A DNA stretch of 32,180 bases from a virus: IMG/VR virus record IMGVR_UViG_3300017751_000106, positions 1 to 32,180 of that record; one strand, 5' to 3'. Each line of letters opens with the position of its first letter. Positions within the stretch are counted from its first letter, which is position 1. The position numbers were made by a program, and so were the translations under genes. The notes under the pieces were generated by a model. It ran no database searches. It was given only the letters and a program-made list of their open reading frames with translations, and was not told the DNA's origin. This document shows positions 25,201 to 32,061 of the stretch, one piece after another.

Positions 25201-27004
25201 CATGGCAGGTGCGCCGTTGAATGCAACTGATCCACGAATCTGGGGTATTGATGAAAATACTTCTGGAGGAAAGGTATACAAATGGATCGACACTTACTTT
25301 AATTGGCCTTTCGCTGCAAACGCTGGAGGTGACGGGTTTAATAAATCTCTTTCAGCCACGGCACGAATGCGTAATGAATTGGATGTTCATGTCAGAAACA
25401 GTAAGGAATGGGCTAATCAATCTCCCGAAGCGCAAAAACTGTGGAAGGAAGAGATGCTGCAAAAAGCCATCGACAAAGACGGAGCCTTGTATAGTGAAAG
25501 TCGCATCTACACTCAACTAGCAAAGAACGCCCGAGAAAACGTCACAGACATGCGGATGAACCCAGCGGCGGTTGATCAAGAGTATGAGCGTCTTATTGGT
25601 GAGTCTAAGGGCAAATTCATTCAAGATCAAAACGTCTTGGATATGATTGGACGAACCAAGGAATACGCTCAAGTGGTAACCGCCACCAATCCCATTAAGA
25701 GTGATGTTATTCAGATGATTAACAAAAAGAGAGCAGACTACCCACCCCTCACCTTGTTGCTTCCGTTTGTTAACACACCTACAAACATCTTGAAGTTTGG
25801 TCTCCAACGGACACCGTTTGGTGCGATGGCTGAGTTAGTCCCACGTTTAGCTGGGCGCGCAGCAGAAAGACGCGCAGCAGTAGCTCAGATGAGTCCGATA
25901 CAACGCGCCGAGTTTACAGGACGCATGGCGACATCCGCAGCAGGGGGAACCGCATTGCTTTACTTTGCGTATCTTAATAAAGAAAAGATCACTGGAAGCG
26001 GTCCAAGGAATGCCGAAGAACGTAGAGCATTGGAATCAACAGGTTGGAAGCCTTACTCGTTCAACCTTGGAACTCTCGATAATCCTACTTACGTCAGCTA
26101 CCAGCGTCTTGACCCTTGGGCAACAATGATTGGTATTGCGGCTGATGTAGCAACGTTTAGCTCAATGAACCCTGACCTTGAAGGTGGATCAATGGAAGCA
26201 GCAGGGGCGTTATTGTTTTCTATCTCCGAAGGAATCACCGATAAGTCTTTCCTGAGAGGTCTTAACAACACGATCAACATGGTTCAACAACCGGAGGTTT
26301 ACTTTGGAAAAGGAGTGCGCGATGTAGTCAGTGGTTTAACTGTCCCGCAGTCTCTAGCACAATTCAAAGACTTTGGAGAAACGAATTCATTGATCCGCGA
26401 ATCCCGAACAGTCGTTGACGCAGTTCTTCGTAAGGTTCCTATTGCTCAAGAAAACATCCCACCTAAGAGAACATTCCTTGGTGAACCTGTCTACAAGCAG
26501 AACCCACTTGGTGTTCTTGGAATCTTCAATCCTATTTATGTTTCCAGCAAGAAGAACGACAGCGTGGACAAAGCAGTCCTAGAGCTAGTCCACGGGTTTG
26601 GTATGCCATCGACTTACTACTTCAATCACAAGGACACGGACATGCGTAACTTCTACAACGAAGAAGGAAGACAAGCATACGACCGTTTACTTGAGTTAAG
26701 TGCTGAAACAACGATTGGTGGTAAGACTTTAAGAGAATCTTTAAAAGGTCTCGTAAACTCACGACAGTTCAAGGCTTACAGCAAGGCAGTCCAGGAAACA
26801 GGAGGAGAAAGCGAACTTATGTCTAAAGACCCGCGCATCAAGTTGATGGGACAAGTCATTAGTAAATACCGTCTAAAAGCCAAGAATCTAGTTATCCGTG
26901 AGTTTCCTGATCTTCTGGACACCTTGAACAACGTGAAGAAGCAACAGAACCAACTTAACCAACAAGCAGTAGACGCATTTAACAACCCAATCCCATCCCT
27001 TTAA
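22292..27004 (+). CDS. Large internal virion protein gp16-like
   Basis: The largest ejected core protein, 1570 residues (T7 gp16 is 1318). It has a Ser/Asp-rich N-terminus, hydrophobic helices near residues 110-145 and 212-230 (EGAVVGGAIVSVIASI), a long charged coiled-coil region at about 480-830 (LARLEKQLESKRRRSEKL, KLKELRNKLGALRQSLL), and a hydrophobic stretch near 1212-1230 followed by KITGSGPRN, STGWKPYSFNLG and YVSYQRLDPWATMIG, a block I recall from gp16-type proteins. No SLT-type transglycosylase (ESGG-like) motif is seen at the N-terminus, unlike T7. It probably spans the cytoplasmic membrane and pulls DNA in. The leader is A/T-rich, aaaataaaataac. Confidence 0.82.
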   Translation: MSLFRPSILNGNPLTSSSVFGGSSSPFAANEPDVFGRRESTDSDYDHLGFDEDEQEDDSGFVDTVTDIGKGIAYGALEGARSMMGLFDIITFDLIPDDWHDDPYLEDLKPQGTGGHIASGLTQFATGFFPGLGVASILGKATKAAKIFGASEKTAKLAKGFTAGAVADFAAFDGHVIRLSNILADDAGISNVVTEYLKSDEDDSELEGRMKNAIEGAVVGGAIVSVIASIKHLRALSKGDVVKVAQTKKELDLAHIKDGNATEAGLKDENQITKLVEGQDPEDLVDTSIPKPSAAPDVAPKAPKGKGKPDVSKLQAPISGPQSIYQNKNIVNRLSEVDSLDELEDVMDELIPSLMATEKRTVQEMAAQMIQLDELRGFDSSSIAAAVRKGALQTDKDVELITELALRQQVAFSGSRLSFDRQIALAKQIEEVTAQAARSSDEATGAQLDELALLLEAEQKRFAFFTLKQATIGTGVSDIFRARQARNVGDIQDIVGKQRLERRAEEMHGEVNAAYLADVEDTGLDALNEVRTRRIDETPEASLSGDSLKQRQNELARLEKQLESKRRRSEKLSDTDPEEIKGTPEDPGAPKKESAVVEKINNDIRVVKEQIQHHNKVFKEERAIIKLREEEHYIDTLSDTAYAERVAQRKASAAKLKKIKEELDPGKANSTVKQLQDLIKQKGTKKLNRAAASKKLKELRNKLGALRQSLLEGDLGPKGKLTPQKIKQDPELKEIYEKIQSAQRMLKEERSIPKVLEELKALGRMSDAEFEVTQIINKANITRKGKGDQSALKKLQELKSRYTKARSASIEESGKSLRSKKAYASWRESRPGDIQKGMKDYVDRLLFAADQETPLAAFQNVDKLAKMSKLRKFANLGSRWFQRNLISGASTLTINVGIPQTMRALQRFEQTIGAGIRTAMGDKEAKAVLSSSLIPHSKLEDVALGFKAGVKSARTRSDVVTGGEVAYGENMAGAPLNATDPRIWGIDENTSGGKVYKWIDTYFNWPFAANAGGDGFNKSLSATARMRNELDVHVRNSKEWANQSPEAQKLWKEEMLQKAIDKDGALYSESRIYTQLAKNARENVTDMRMNPAAVDQEYERLIGESKGKFIQDQNVLDMIGRTKEYAQVVTATNPIKSDVIQMINKKRADYPPLTLLLPFVNTPTNILKFGLQRTPFGAMAELVPRLAGRAAERRAAVAQMSPIQRAEFTGRMATSAAGGTALLYFAYLNKEKITGSGPRNAEERRALESTGWKPYSFNLGTLDNPTYVSYQRLDPWATMIGIAADVATFSSMNPDLEGGSMEAAGALLFSISEGITDKSFLRGLNNTINMVQQPEVYFGKGVRDVVSGLTVPQSLAQFKDFGETNSLIRESRTVVDAVLRKVPIAQENIPPKRTFLGEPVYKQNPLGVLGIFNPIYVSSKKNDSVDKAVLELVHGFGMPSTYYFNHKDTDMRNFYNEEGRQAYDRLLELSAETTIGGKTLRESLKGLVNSRQFKAYSKAVQETGGESELMSKDPRIKLMGQVISKYRLKAKNLVIREFPDLLDTLNNVKKQQNQLNQQAVDAFNNPIPSL

Positions 27005-27010
27005 AACATC

Positions 27011-28102
27011 ATGGCTTTAACAACAAAAACAGCACTGTCCTTTTATCAGCTAGAAAGCGCAAACCGCACCGAGTGGACTAACCCTATTAACTTCTCCCTT
27101 GAAGCCTTAAGTGCTGACGATGTGGAAGTGTGTGTTATTAACTCATCAGCGGCTGAAGGATTTCAAAAGCTGACACTTATCAAAGACACGGACTACACAC
27201 TGAACTTTGCTAATAAGACTGTCACATGCACTTCAACAAACTGGAGTGATCTCAGCAAAATCAACAACCACTCAGCGAACCAGATCCGAGTCTTCCGTGC
27301 GACCTCAACAACCGAACTCGTTGATTTCACCAATGGTGCAGTGTTGAGCGCAGACGATCTTAATCTTGCCTACAAGCAAAACTTGTTCGCAACACAAGAG
27401 ATGAATGAAGATGCTGGGCATACTAGAGGTGGAATCCAGAGTGTCAGTGAGACAGCATTAGCGGATTCCTCAGTAGCCACAGCAAAGATTCAAAACAATG
27501 CTGTGACTTCTGACAAGATTGCCACTGACGCTGTTATCGCAGCAAAGATCGCGAGCGGAGCCGTTACTACAGCAAAACTCGCAGCAGAAGCGGTCACCGA
27601 GGAAAAGATTGAGACAGAGGCGGTTACCACGAACAAGCTTGAAAACGATGCAGTCACTACCGTGAAGATAGTGGATGATGCGGTAACATACGCTAAAGTC
27701 GCTCCAGCGAGTAAAGCCGAAATGGAAGGACAAAGTGCCGCCGGCGTGGTGACTCCTGATGTGCTTAAGAATAGCCCGTTCTCTCCAAGAGCTTATGGTG
27801 TTATTCAGTATGACGCAACAGGAGCGGATAGCTTGGAGGCTGGATCATATAATGTAGACGTTACCGCAACCGAAGCGGAGTCCAACGCAACTAGAACTCG
27901 AAAGATTTATTTTGATACAGACCTAGCAAATACTAACTACACAGTTGTAACGACAATGCAAGGAGCCAGCGGGATGGACGGACGTAACTTCATTAAAGAA
28001 AAGAATGTCGGATATTTTGTAGTCGAGTCCGACGATGTGGCTCACGCAGCAAACCGTAAGATTAACTTCGTGGTCTTCGGAAGCACCTACCCGAATCCTT
28101 AA
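27011..28102 (+). CDS. Tail fibre with T7 gp17-like N-terminal tail-attachment domain
   Basis: Residues 1-140 match the T7 gp17 N-terminal domain that docks on the tail (TALSFYQLESANRTEW, DTDYTLNFANKTVT, IRVFRATSTTELVDFTNGAVLSADDLNLA). Residues 162-231 are seven decapeptide repeats (A-V-T-x-x-K-I-x...), likely a triple-stranded shaft. The last ~120 residues (FSPRAYGVIQYDATG ... NRKINFVVFGSTYPNP) form a compact beta-rich tip that should bind the receptor. At 363 residues it is much shorter than T7 gp17 (553). The LamG-like protein at 8153 may add host contacts. It lies 6 nt after gp16-like and 6 nt before the holin. Confidence 0.9.
   Translation: MALTTKTALSFYQLESANRTEWTNPINFSLEALSADDVEVCVINSSAAEGFQKLTLIKDTDYTLNFANKTVTCTSTNWSDLSKINNHSANQIRVFRATSTTELVDFTNGAVLSADDLNLAYKQNLFATQEMNEDAGHTRGGIQSVSETALADSSVATAKIQNNAVTSDKIATDAVIAAKIASGAVTTAKLAAEAVTEEKIETEAVTTNKLENDAVTTVKIVDDAVTYAKVAPASKAEMEGQSAAGVVTPDVLKNSPFSPRAYGVIQYDATGADSLEAGSYNVDVTATEAESNATRTRKIYFDTDLANTNYTVVTTMQGASGMDGRNFIKEKNVGYFVVESDDVAHAANRKINFVVFGSTYPNP
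27494..27703 (+). repeat. Seven 30-bp coding repeats in the tail fibre shaft
   Basis: The 210 bp encode exactly seven 10-residue units with pattern xxAV[TI]xxK[ILV]x, e.g. NNAVTSDKIA, TDAVIAAKIA, SGAVTTAKLA, AEAVTEEKIE. The DNA copies have diverged while the protein spacing is exact. Such repeats usually make trimeric fibre shafts and can gain or lose copies. Confidence 0.9.
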
Positions 28103-28108
28103 TAACCA

Positions 28109-28264
28109 ATGAACCCAAATCTTAACACACCTATGATCGGGATCACCGGATTGATTGCTAACATAACCCTTGAACAAGTGAACACATCAGTCGCTATAGC
28201 CGTAGGATTAACAACCTTAACATACATGGTCATTAAGATCTACCACGCCCTAACCAAACGATGA
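28109..28264 (+). CDS. Holin (T7 gp17.5-like position)
   Basis: The 51-residue product has one clear membrane helix at about residues 25-43 (NTSVAIAVGLTTLTYMVIKIY), a short hydrophobic N-terminal patch and a basic C-terminus (HALTKR), as in class II small holins. T7 has its holin gp17.5 in the same place, between fibre and small terminase. Its TGA overlaps the terminase start in ATGA. It would release the amidase encoded at 30152, since that enzyme has no evident signal peptide. Function is inferred from position and topology. Confidence 0.7.
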   Translation: MNPNLNTPMIGITGLIANITLEQVNTSVAIAVGLTTLTYMVIKIYHALTKR

Positions 28265-28491
28265 AAGACGAATCCCGTAGCATTAAAATGGAGGGTCTCC
28301 AGGATCTCTTGATTGACACCTTCATTGATCGTATCCAAAGTGGAGATGACACCCCTGCTCTCTTAAACGCTGCCCGACAGCTACTTAAGGACAATAACAT
28401 CAGTGCAGCAGTCACCAAAGGATCACCCTTGGATAGCCTAGTGAACATCCTTCCCTTTGATGATCCGACTGATCAAGTAGTCAACGAATGA
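28261..28491 (+). CDS. Small terminase subunit (T7 gp18-like)
   Basis: It recognises phage DNA and regulates the packaging motor. The 76-residue product is helical (SIKMEGLQDLLIDTFIDRIQSGDDTPALLNAARQLLKDNNIS) with the trailing LDSLVNILPFDD segment common to gp18-like proteins. T7 gp18 is 89 residues. It overlaps both neighbours by 4 nt (ATGA), directly before the large subunit. Assignment rests on position plus the PALLNAARQLLKDN block. Confidence 0.85.
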   Translation: MKDESRSIKMEGLQDLLIDTFIDRIQSGDDTPALLNAARQLLKDNNISAAVTKGSPLDSLVNILPFDDPTDQVVNE

Positions 28492-30161
28492 GCGACCTTC
28501 CTAAACAACTCCAAGACTTCCGCAACTTCCTTTGGATGACGTGGAACCACTTGTCACTTCCGGCTCCCACTCCTATCCAATACGAGATAGCCGAGTGGAT
28601 GCAACACGGACCACGCCGAGGTGTTATCCAAGGGTTCCGAGGCGTAGGTAAGTCATGGATTTGTTCAGCCTTCGTCGTTCACCAACTACTCCTTGATCCA
28701 CAGAAGAACATCCTGGTGGTCTCCGCATCCAAGAACCGCGCCGATGACTTCTCGACGTTCACCCTCCGTATCATTCACGAGATGGAGATCCTTGGACACC
28801 TAAAGCCCACCGACAAGCAACGCTTCTCCAAGATCTCCTTTGACGTTGGCCCTGCTCAAGCCTCACACGCACCCAGCGTCAAGTCCCTCGGTATAACATC
28901 CCAGCTTACCGGTAGCCGTGCGGACATCATTGTGGCTGATGACGTAGAGGTTCCCAACAACTCCGCAACCCAATCCATGCGGGACAAGCTCTCGGAACAG
29001 GTCAAGGAGTTTGAAGCTATCCTTAAGCCCAACGATGGCAGTCGCATTCTGTTCCTTGGGACTCCACAGTGCGAGGACAGCATCTACAACAAAATGCTCG
29101 AAAGGGACTACGAGACTCGCATTTGGCCGGCGAAGAAGATCGGTGTGGAGAAGTCCGAGAAGATCTACCAAGGTAACATTGCCGCCTCGTGCATCGATGA
29201 TGACTTCATCGGAAGCCCTACAGAACCCACACGATTCTCCGAGATCGACCTAGCAGAGCGTGAAGCATCCTACGGTAAGTCAGGGTTCGCCATGCAGTTC
29301 ATGCTGGACCCCAAGCTGTCCGACTTGGATCGTTATCCCTTGAAGATCAATGACTTAATCGTCATGGACATTGATGACACTACGGCTCCCGAGAAGCTGG
29401 TCTGGGCACAATCCCCTGAGAACGCTTGGGATGCCACAGTGCCGAACGTAGGGTTCACAGGGGACCGCTTCTTTCGCCCCATGAAGGTCATCGGTGATAA
29501 CATCCCATTCACTGGTAGTGTGTTAGCCATTGACCCATCGGGACGAGGCAAGGACGAAACCTCGTGGGCTGTCGTAAAGATGCTCAACGGGTATCTCTAT
29601 GTGACGGATGCCGGCGGTATGCAAGGGGGATACGATGATACCGTCTTAAAGGTTCTCACGATGAAGGCCAAGATGAACAACGTGAATGTTATTGTTGTCG
29701 AAAGCAACTTCGGTGACGGCATGTTCGTAGAGATCCTAAAGCCCTATCTATCAAAGATTTATCCGGTAACCGTAGAAGAGGTTCGTCATAACATCCAGAA
29801 GGAGAAGCGCATCGTGGACACCCTGGAACCCGTGATGAACCAACACAAGCTGGTCATCGACCCCAAGGTCATTAGGAACGACTACGATACCGCCCAGAAG
29901 TATCCCATCGAGTCCCAACTAAGATACCAGTTGATGTTCCAGATGTCTCGCCTGACACGCGAAAAGGGAGCCTTAACACATGATGACAGGCTTGACGCAC
30001 TATCAATGGGAGTGGCATACTGGGTAGAGCAGATGGCACAGGATGCCGACATTAAGATCTCCGAACGAAAAGAGGAGGACATCCAAAGACAGCTTCAGAA
30101 GTTCACGGATTCCTACTACAAGATCAATGCTAGCAAAGCCCCCTCAACCACATGGATATAA
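28488..30161 (+). CDS. Large terminase subunit, ATPase/nuclease (T7 gp19-like)
   Basis: This is the DNA-packaging motor. The 557 residues (T7 586) show Walker A GFRGVGKS (49-56), Walker B ADIIVADDVEV, SRILFLGTPQ (coupling motif), and a RNase-H-type nuclease domain with LAIDPSGRGKDETSW (Asp349), VVESNFGDGMF and a late HDDRLDALSMGVAYW. All catalytic motifs are intact. T7-type terminases cut concatemers to leave direct terminal repeats. Its C-terminus overlaps the endolysin start by 10 nt. Confidence 0.97.
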   Translation: MSDLPKQLQDFRNFLWMTWNHLSLPAPTPIQYEIAEWMQHGPRRGVIQGFRGVGKSWICSAFVVHQLLLDPQKNILVVSASKNRADDFSTFTLRIIHEMEILGHLKPTDKQRFSKISFDVGPAQASHAPSVKSLGITSQLTGSRADIIVADDVEVPNNSATQSMRDKLSEQVKEFEAILKPNDGSRILFLGTPQCEDSIYNKMLERDYETRIWPAKKIGVEKSEKIYQGNIAASCIDDDFIGSPTEPTRFSEIDLAEREASYGKSGFAMQFMLDPKLSDLDRYPLKINDLIVMDIDDTTAPEKLVWAQSPENAWDATVPNVGFTGDRFFRPMKVIGDNIPFTGSVLAIDPSGRGKDETSWAVVKMLNGYLYVTDAGGMQGGYDDTVLKVLTMKAKMNNVNVIVVESNFGDGMFVEILKPYLSKIYPVTVEEVRHNIQKEKRIVDTLEPVMNQHKLVIDPKVIRNDYDTAQKYPIESQLRYQLMFQMSRLTREKGALTHDDRLDALSMGVAYWVEQMAQDADIKISERKEEDIQRQLQKFTDSYYKINASKAPSTTWI

Positions 30162-30862
30162 AAGACGAACTCAATGAGGCAATCAGGATTCTTGAAGGAT
30201 TACGCTCTAGGATCGATTCTGAGAGCCTTGGGGATAATTCTGGAGGTCACACTAGAGAAATCTCTAAAAACGCACAGGAGCGCATCCTCGTGCTTGCAGT
30301 GGGGCACTCTAGGGAGCTTGATGCGGGTGCAGTGGCTTATGACGGAGAAACCTACGAGTGGCACTACAACACAACGCTCGCCCACAAGATCAAGGAATAC
30401 CTTCCAAGCCACATCAATACAACCATCATCAACCACTACGAAGGGGATTCCTACACCGAGTCAATGCGATGGCTTAAAAGAACCGTTGACCCTCTCAATG
30501 CTGACCTAGTGTGTGAACTCCACTTCAATAGCTTCAGCAACCCCAACGTGAAAGGACACGAGATGCTTCACTGGAACTCCTCATCGAAGGGACGCAATGC
30601 CGCATCCTATATCAACGATGCCATGAACGAGGACTTTCCAGGGAACACCGACCGAGGAGTCAAAAAAGTAACACACGGTGAACGCGGTGCTGGCTTCCTG
30701 CATGGCCCCAAAGCTCCCTGCGTGATCATTGAGCCGTTCTTTGGGTCAAACCCCGATGAATGGGAGGCTTTTGGGGAGACCGAATACACCTTCAACGCCC
30801 TTGCAAAAACCTTAGCACGGGGAATCTCTATAACACTCTCTTACTCAACGCCTAATAAATAA
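30152..30862 (+). CDS. N-acetylmuramoyl-L-alanine amidase endolysin (Amidase_3)
   Basis: It cuts the amide bond between MurNAc and L-Ala in peptidoglycan at lysis. The 236-residue product has an N-terminal ~45-residue helical charged segment, then a zinc amidase domain: LAVGHSREL (His52), YEWHYN (Glu69 is the likely second ligand), VCELHFNSFSN (third ligand His) and CVIIEPFFGSNPDEW (catalytic Glu). RGVKKVTHGERGAGFLHGP is the typical substrate-side loop. T7 uses a different amidase family (gp3.5), encoded early; here the enzyme is late, after the terminase. There is no signal peptide, so holin release is expected. Confidence 0.9.
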   Translation: MDIKDELNEAIRILEGLRSRIDSESLGDNSGGHTREISKNAQERILVLAVGHSRELDAGAVAYDGETYEWHYNTTLAHKIKEYLPSHINTTIINHYEGDSYTESMRWLKRTVDPLNADLVCELHFNSFSNPNVKGHEMLHWNSSSKGRNAASYINDAMNEDFPGNTDRGVKKVTHGERGAGFLHGPKAPCVIIEPFFGSNPDEWEAFGETEYTFNALAKTLARGISITLSYSTPNK

Positions 30863-30878
30863 CACCCATAATAGGGAG
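30857..30878 (+). promoter_or_regulatory. Candidate phage RNA polymerase promoter (phi-OR-like position)
   Basis: The 17 nt before GGGAG (30857-30873) match 11 of 17 positions of the T7 core TAATACGACTCACTATA and run into GGGAG, the T7 initiation sequence. The 12-mer ACCCATAATAGG is shared with 7366-7377. It lies after the last late gene, as T7 phi-OR does near the right end. The match is by eye, and this phage polymerase may have a different specificity. Confidence 0.4.
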
Positions 30879-30887
30879 GAAAGAAAG

Positions 30888-31040
30888 CCTCTCTTTAAGA
30901 TTTCTCTGAGATAGGAGGAGAAGGGGATAAAAATAACAATCCTCTCTTAAAGATAGCTCTGAGATTTATTTATTATTTTTTATCCTTATTATTATCCAAT
31001 CTTAGAGATGTCTCTAAGAGATCTTAAAGAAGGAGGAGAA
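30888..31040 (+). repeat. Phased short-repeat array between late and early regions
   Basis: Three 21-bp direct repeats start at 30892 (TCTTTAAGATTTCTCTGAGAT), 30945 (TCTTAAAGATAGCTCTGAGAT) and 31000 (TCTTAGAGATGTCTCTAAGAG), spaced 53 and 55 bp, about five helical turns. The third contains a perfect 9-bp inverted repeat with a 2-nt spacer (31000-31019). A partial copy CTTAAAG follows at 31023-31029. AGGAGGAGAA occurs at 30913 and 31031. No gene fits the 204-nt gap 30863-31066. The array resembles the CCTAAAG arrays flanking T7 terminal repeats. Confidence 0.8.
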
Positions 31041-31066
31041 AGAGAGAGACACCTTTGTAGTGTTCA

Positions 31067-31360
31067 ATGCAACGTAACTCCAACATCCCAGAGTCAGCCC
31101 AAGACCGCCTTAAGCTAGCCTTAAGTATCCTTACCGAACACTTCGATGATGTCCTGGTGGCTGTGAATCACAGGGAGACTAGTAACATCCATGTGGAGTC
31201 CCCAACGCCTTATGCCGCCCTCGGGATGCTTCCGACTGTCCAAGGGAAGCTAAGGGAGTCTGTAGGACGCAACGAGTTGGCTCAGAGCATGCGTGAAGAG
31301 GGAGGTGATTATGGATTGTTATTTGATGAAGAAGACCTCGGTGATGAGGAGCCGGAATAG
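31067..31360 (+). CDS. Hypothetical protein, acidic C-terminus
   Basis: The 97-residue product begins MQRNSNIPESAQDRLKLALSIL and ends with an acidic tail (LLFDEEDLGDEEPE). The first half is helical (TEHFDDVLVAVNH). I do not recognise a family and see no membrane segment. Two CCTTAAG motifs lie in its 5' coding part (31108, 31119), echoing the upstream repeats. An AAGGAGG at 31030 is about 30 nt from the ATG, too far to act as its ribosome-binding site. It could be the last late gene or the first early one. Confidence 0.6.
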   Translation: MQRNSNIPESAQDRLKLALSILTEHFDDVLVAVNHRETSNIHVESPTPYAALGMLPTVQGKLRESVGRNELAQSMREEGGDYGLLFDEEDLGDEEPE

Positions 31361-31534
31361 TTTTGTTACAAAAATCTGAAGGGGTATATGTAAGGCGGCA
31401 GCGCGACAGCTCCCCCTTGGGGCATCGGTATTCACTCAGTAGATACAGAATTCATCTAAATTAGAGAGGGGGAGGGGTGTTTTCTAGGCTGAGTAAATGT
31501 AACACTTTGAACGCTTTGATTTTGTAGAGACACT
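31361..31534 (+). promoter_or_regulatory. Non-coding region with candidate host-type promoter
   Basis: No gene fits these 174 nt. TTGTTA (31363-31368) and TATATG (31385-31390) are separated by 16 nt and could be a sigma70-type promoter for the early genes. A GC-rich patch with CCCC-CTT-GGGG lies near 31412-31424, without a following T run. A purine tract (gagagggggagggg) occurs near 31464-31477. Genome ends may lie in or near this region. Confidence 0.35.
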
Positions 31535-31777
31535 ATGAATGTTCTTTCATCAATTAAATGCCGTGAGGGTAGTGTTATTTACCAAGGGGAACCCACAATC
31601 GAAATTGTTGAATCTCCCTCCTGGTTTTCATTTCCGCTTGTTTTTGTCGTGTCACCCCTTTTGCACTTTTCTTCCAACGATAACACACTTAAAGCCAACA
31701 CTTTAAGCCTACCTGTCATACATCTCATGCAAAAACATATCGCCAACCTCATGTTTTTCGTTAGTGTTCACTCATGA
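31535..31777 (+). CDS. Hypothetical small protein of probable early class with hydrophobic centre
   Basis: The 80-residue product has a hydrophobic central run (WFSFPLVFVVSPLLHF) that could sit in a membrane, and no family I recognise. Composition is unusual for this genome (rich in Ser, Phe and Leu), so it could be a chance frame across regulatory DNA. Its TGA overlaps the next ATG (ATGA), which supports a real, coupled gene. By T7 analogy, genes here would be host-takeover functions, but nothing in the sequence shows that. Confidence 0.4.
   Translation: MNVLSSIKCREGSVIYQGEPTIEIVESPSWFSFPLVFVVSPLLHFSSNDNTLKANTLSLPVIHLMQKHIANLMFFVSVHS
31688..31707. repeat. CTTAAAG / CTTTAAG inverted repeat
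   Basis: Seven-base arms (31688-31694 and 31701-31707) flank CCAACA. The arms repeat the core of the short repeats at 30.9-31.03 kb. It lies inside the doubtful 80-residue reading frame, so it may be another element of the same array rather than coding sequence. Confidence 0.45.
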
Positions 31778-32034
31778 CAGCAAACCAAGCAATACAAGTC
31801 CTTCCCGCAGTAAACAAGATTTATGGCTGGGGAAACGCTAAAGATCAGCAAATCGCCATTAAAGAAGATCGATGCGGAAAAGTTATTTCCTTCACAGTTA
31901 CCCAGCCGGAGATTGAGTCGGCCGGATATGAGCTAACACTCACAAGGATCGCCGGAAGTGACAACCTTTGGAGCATGGAAGCGACAAGTTACAATGGCGG
32001 GGAAGTTTACTTGATTGATACAGAAGACAAATAA
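31774..32034 (+). CDS. Hypothetical small protein of probable early class, beta-rich
   Basis: The 86-residue product has alternating strands (GKVISFTVTQPEIESAGYELTLTRI, NGGEVYLIDTEDK) and an acidic end. There is no membrane segment and no recognised family. The ATG overlaps the preceding stop. It is followed by a 27-nt A-rich spacer and another small gene, giving the look of an early operon of small accessory genes. Confidence 0.6.
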   Translation: MTANQAIQVLPAVNKIYGWGNAKDQQIAIKEDRCGKVISFTVTQPEIESAGYELTLTRIAGSDNLWSMEATSYNGGEVYLIDTEDK

Positions 32035-32061
32035 TCACCACTAACAGAACAAAACAGAACA

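Noticed and set aside
30300-30320. CACTCTAGGGAGC resembling the T7 promoter core CACTATAGGGAGA
   Set aside because: It encodes the conserved zinc motif GHSREL of the amidase and lacks the upstream half of a promoter, so coincidence is likelier.
18-30795. Many minus-strand open frames of 60-215 codons
   Set aside because: All lie opposite strongly supported + strand genes, have no domain-like features, and follow from codon structure of the sense genes.
31030-31066. AAGGAGG as ribosome-binding site for the gene at 31067
   Set aside because: It lies about 30 nt from the ATG, far beyond working distance, and the motif is part of the repeated AGGAGGAGAA element.
31405-31430. GC-rich CCCC-CTT-GGGG hairpin as a terminator
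   Set aside because: The stem is only 4 bp and no T run follows.
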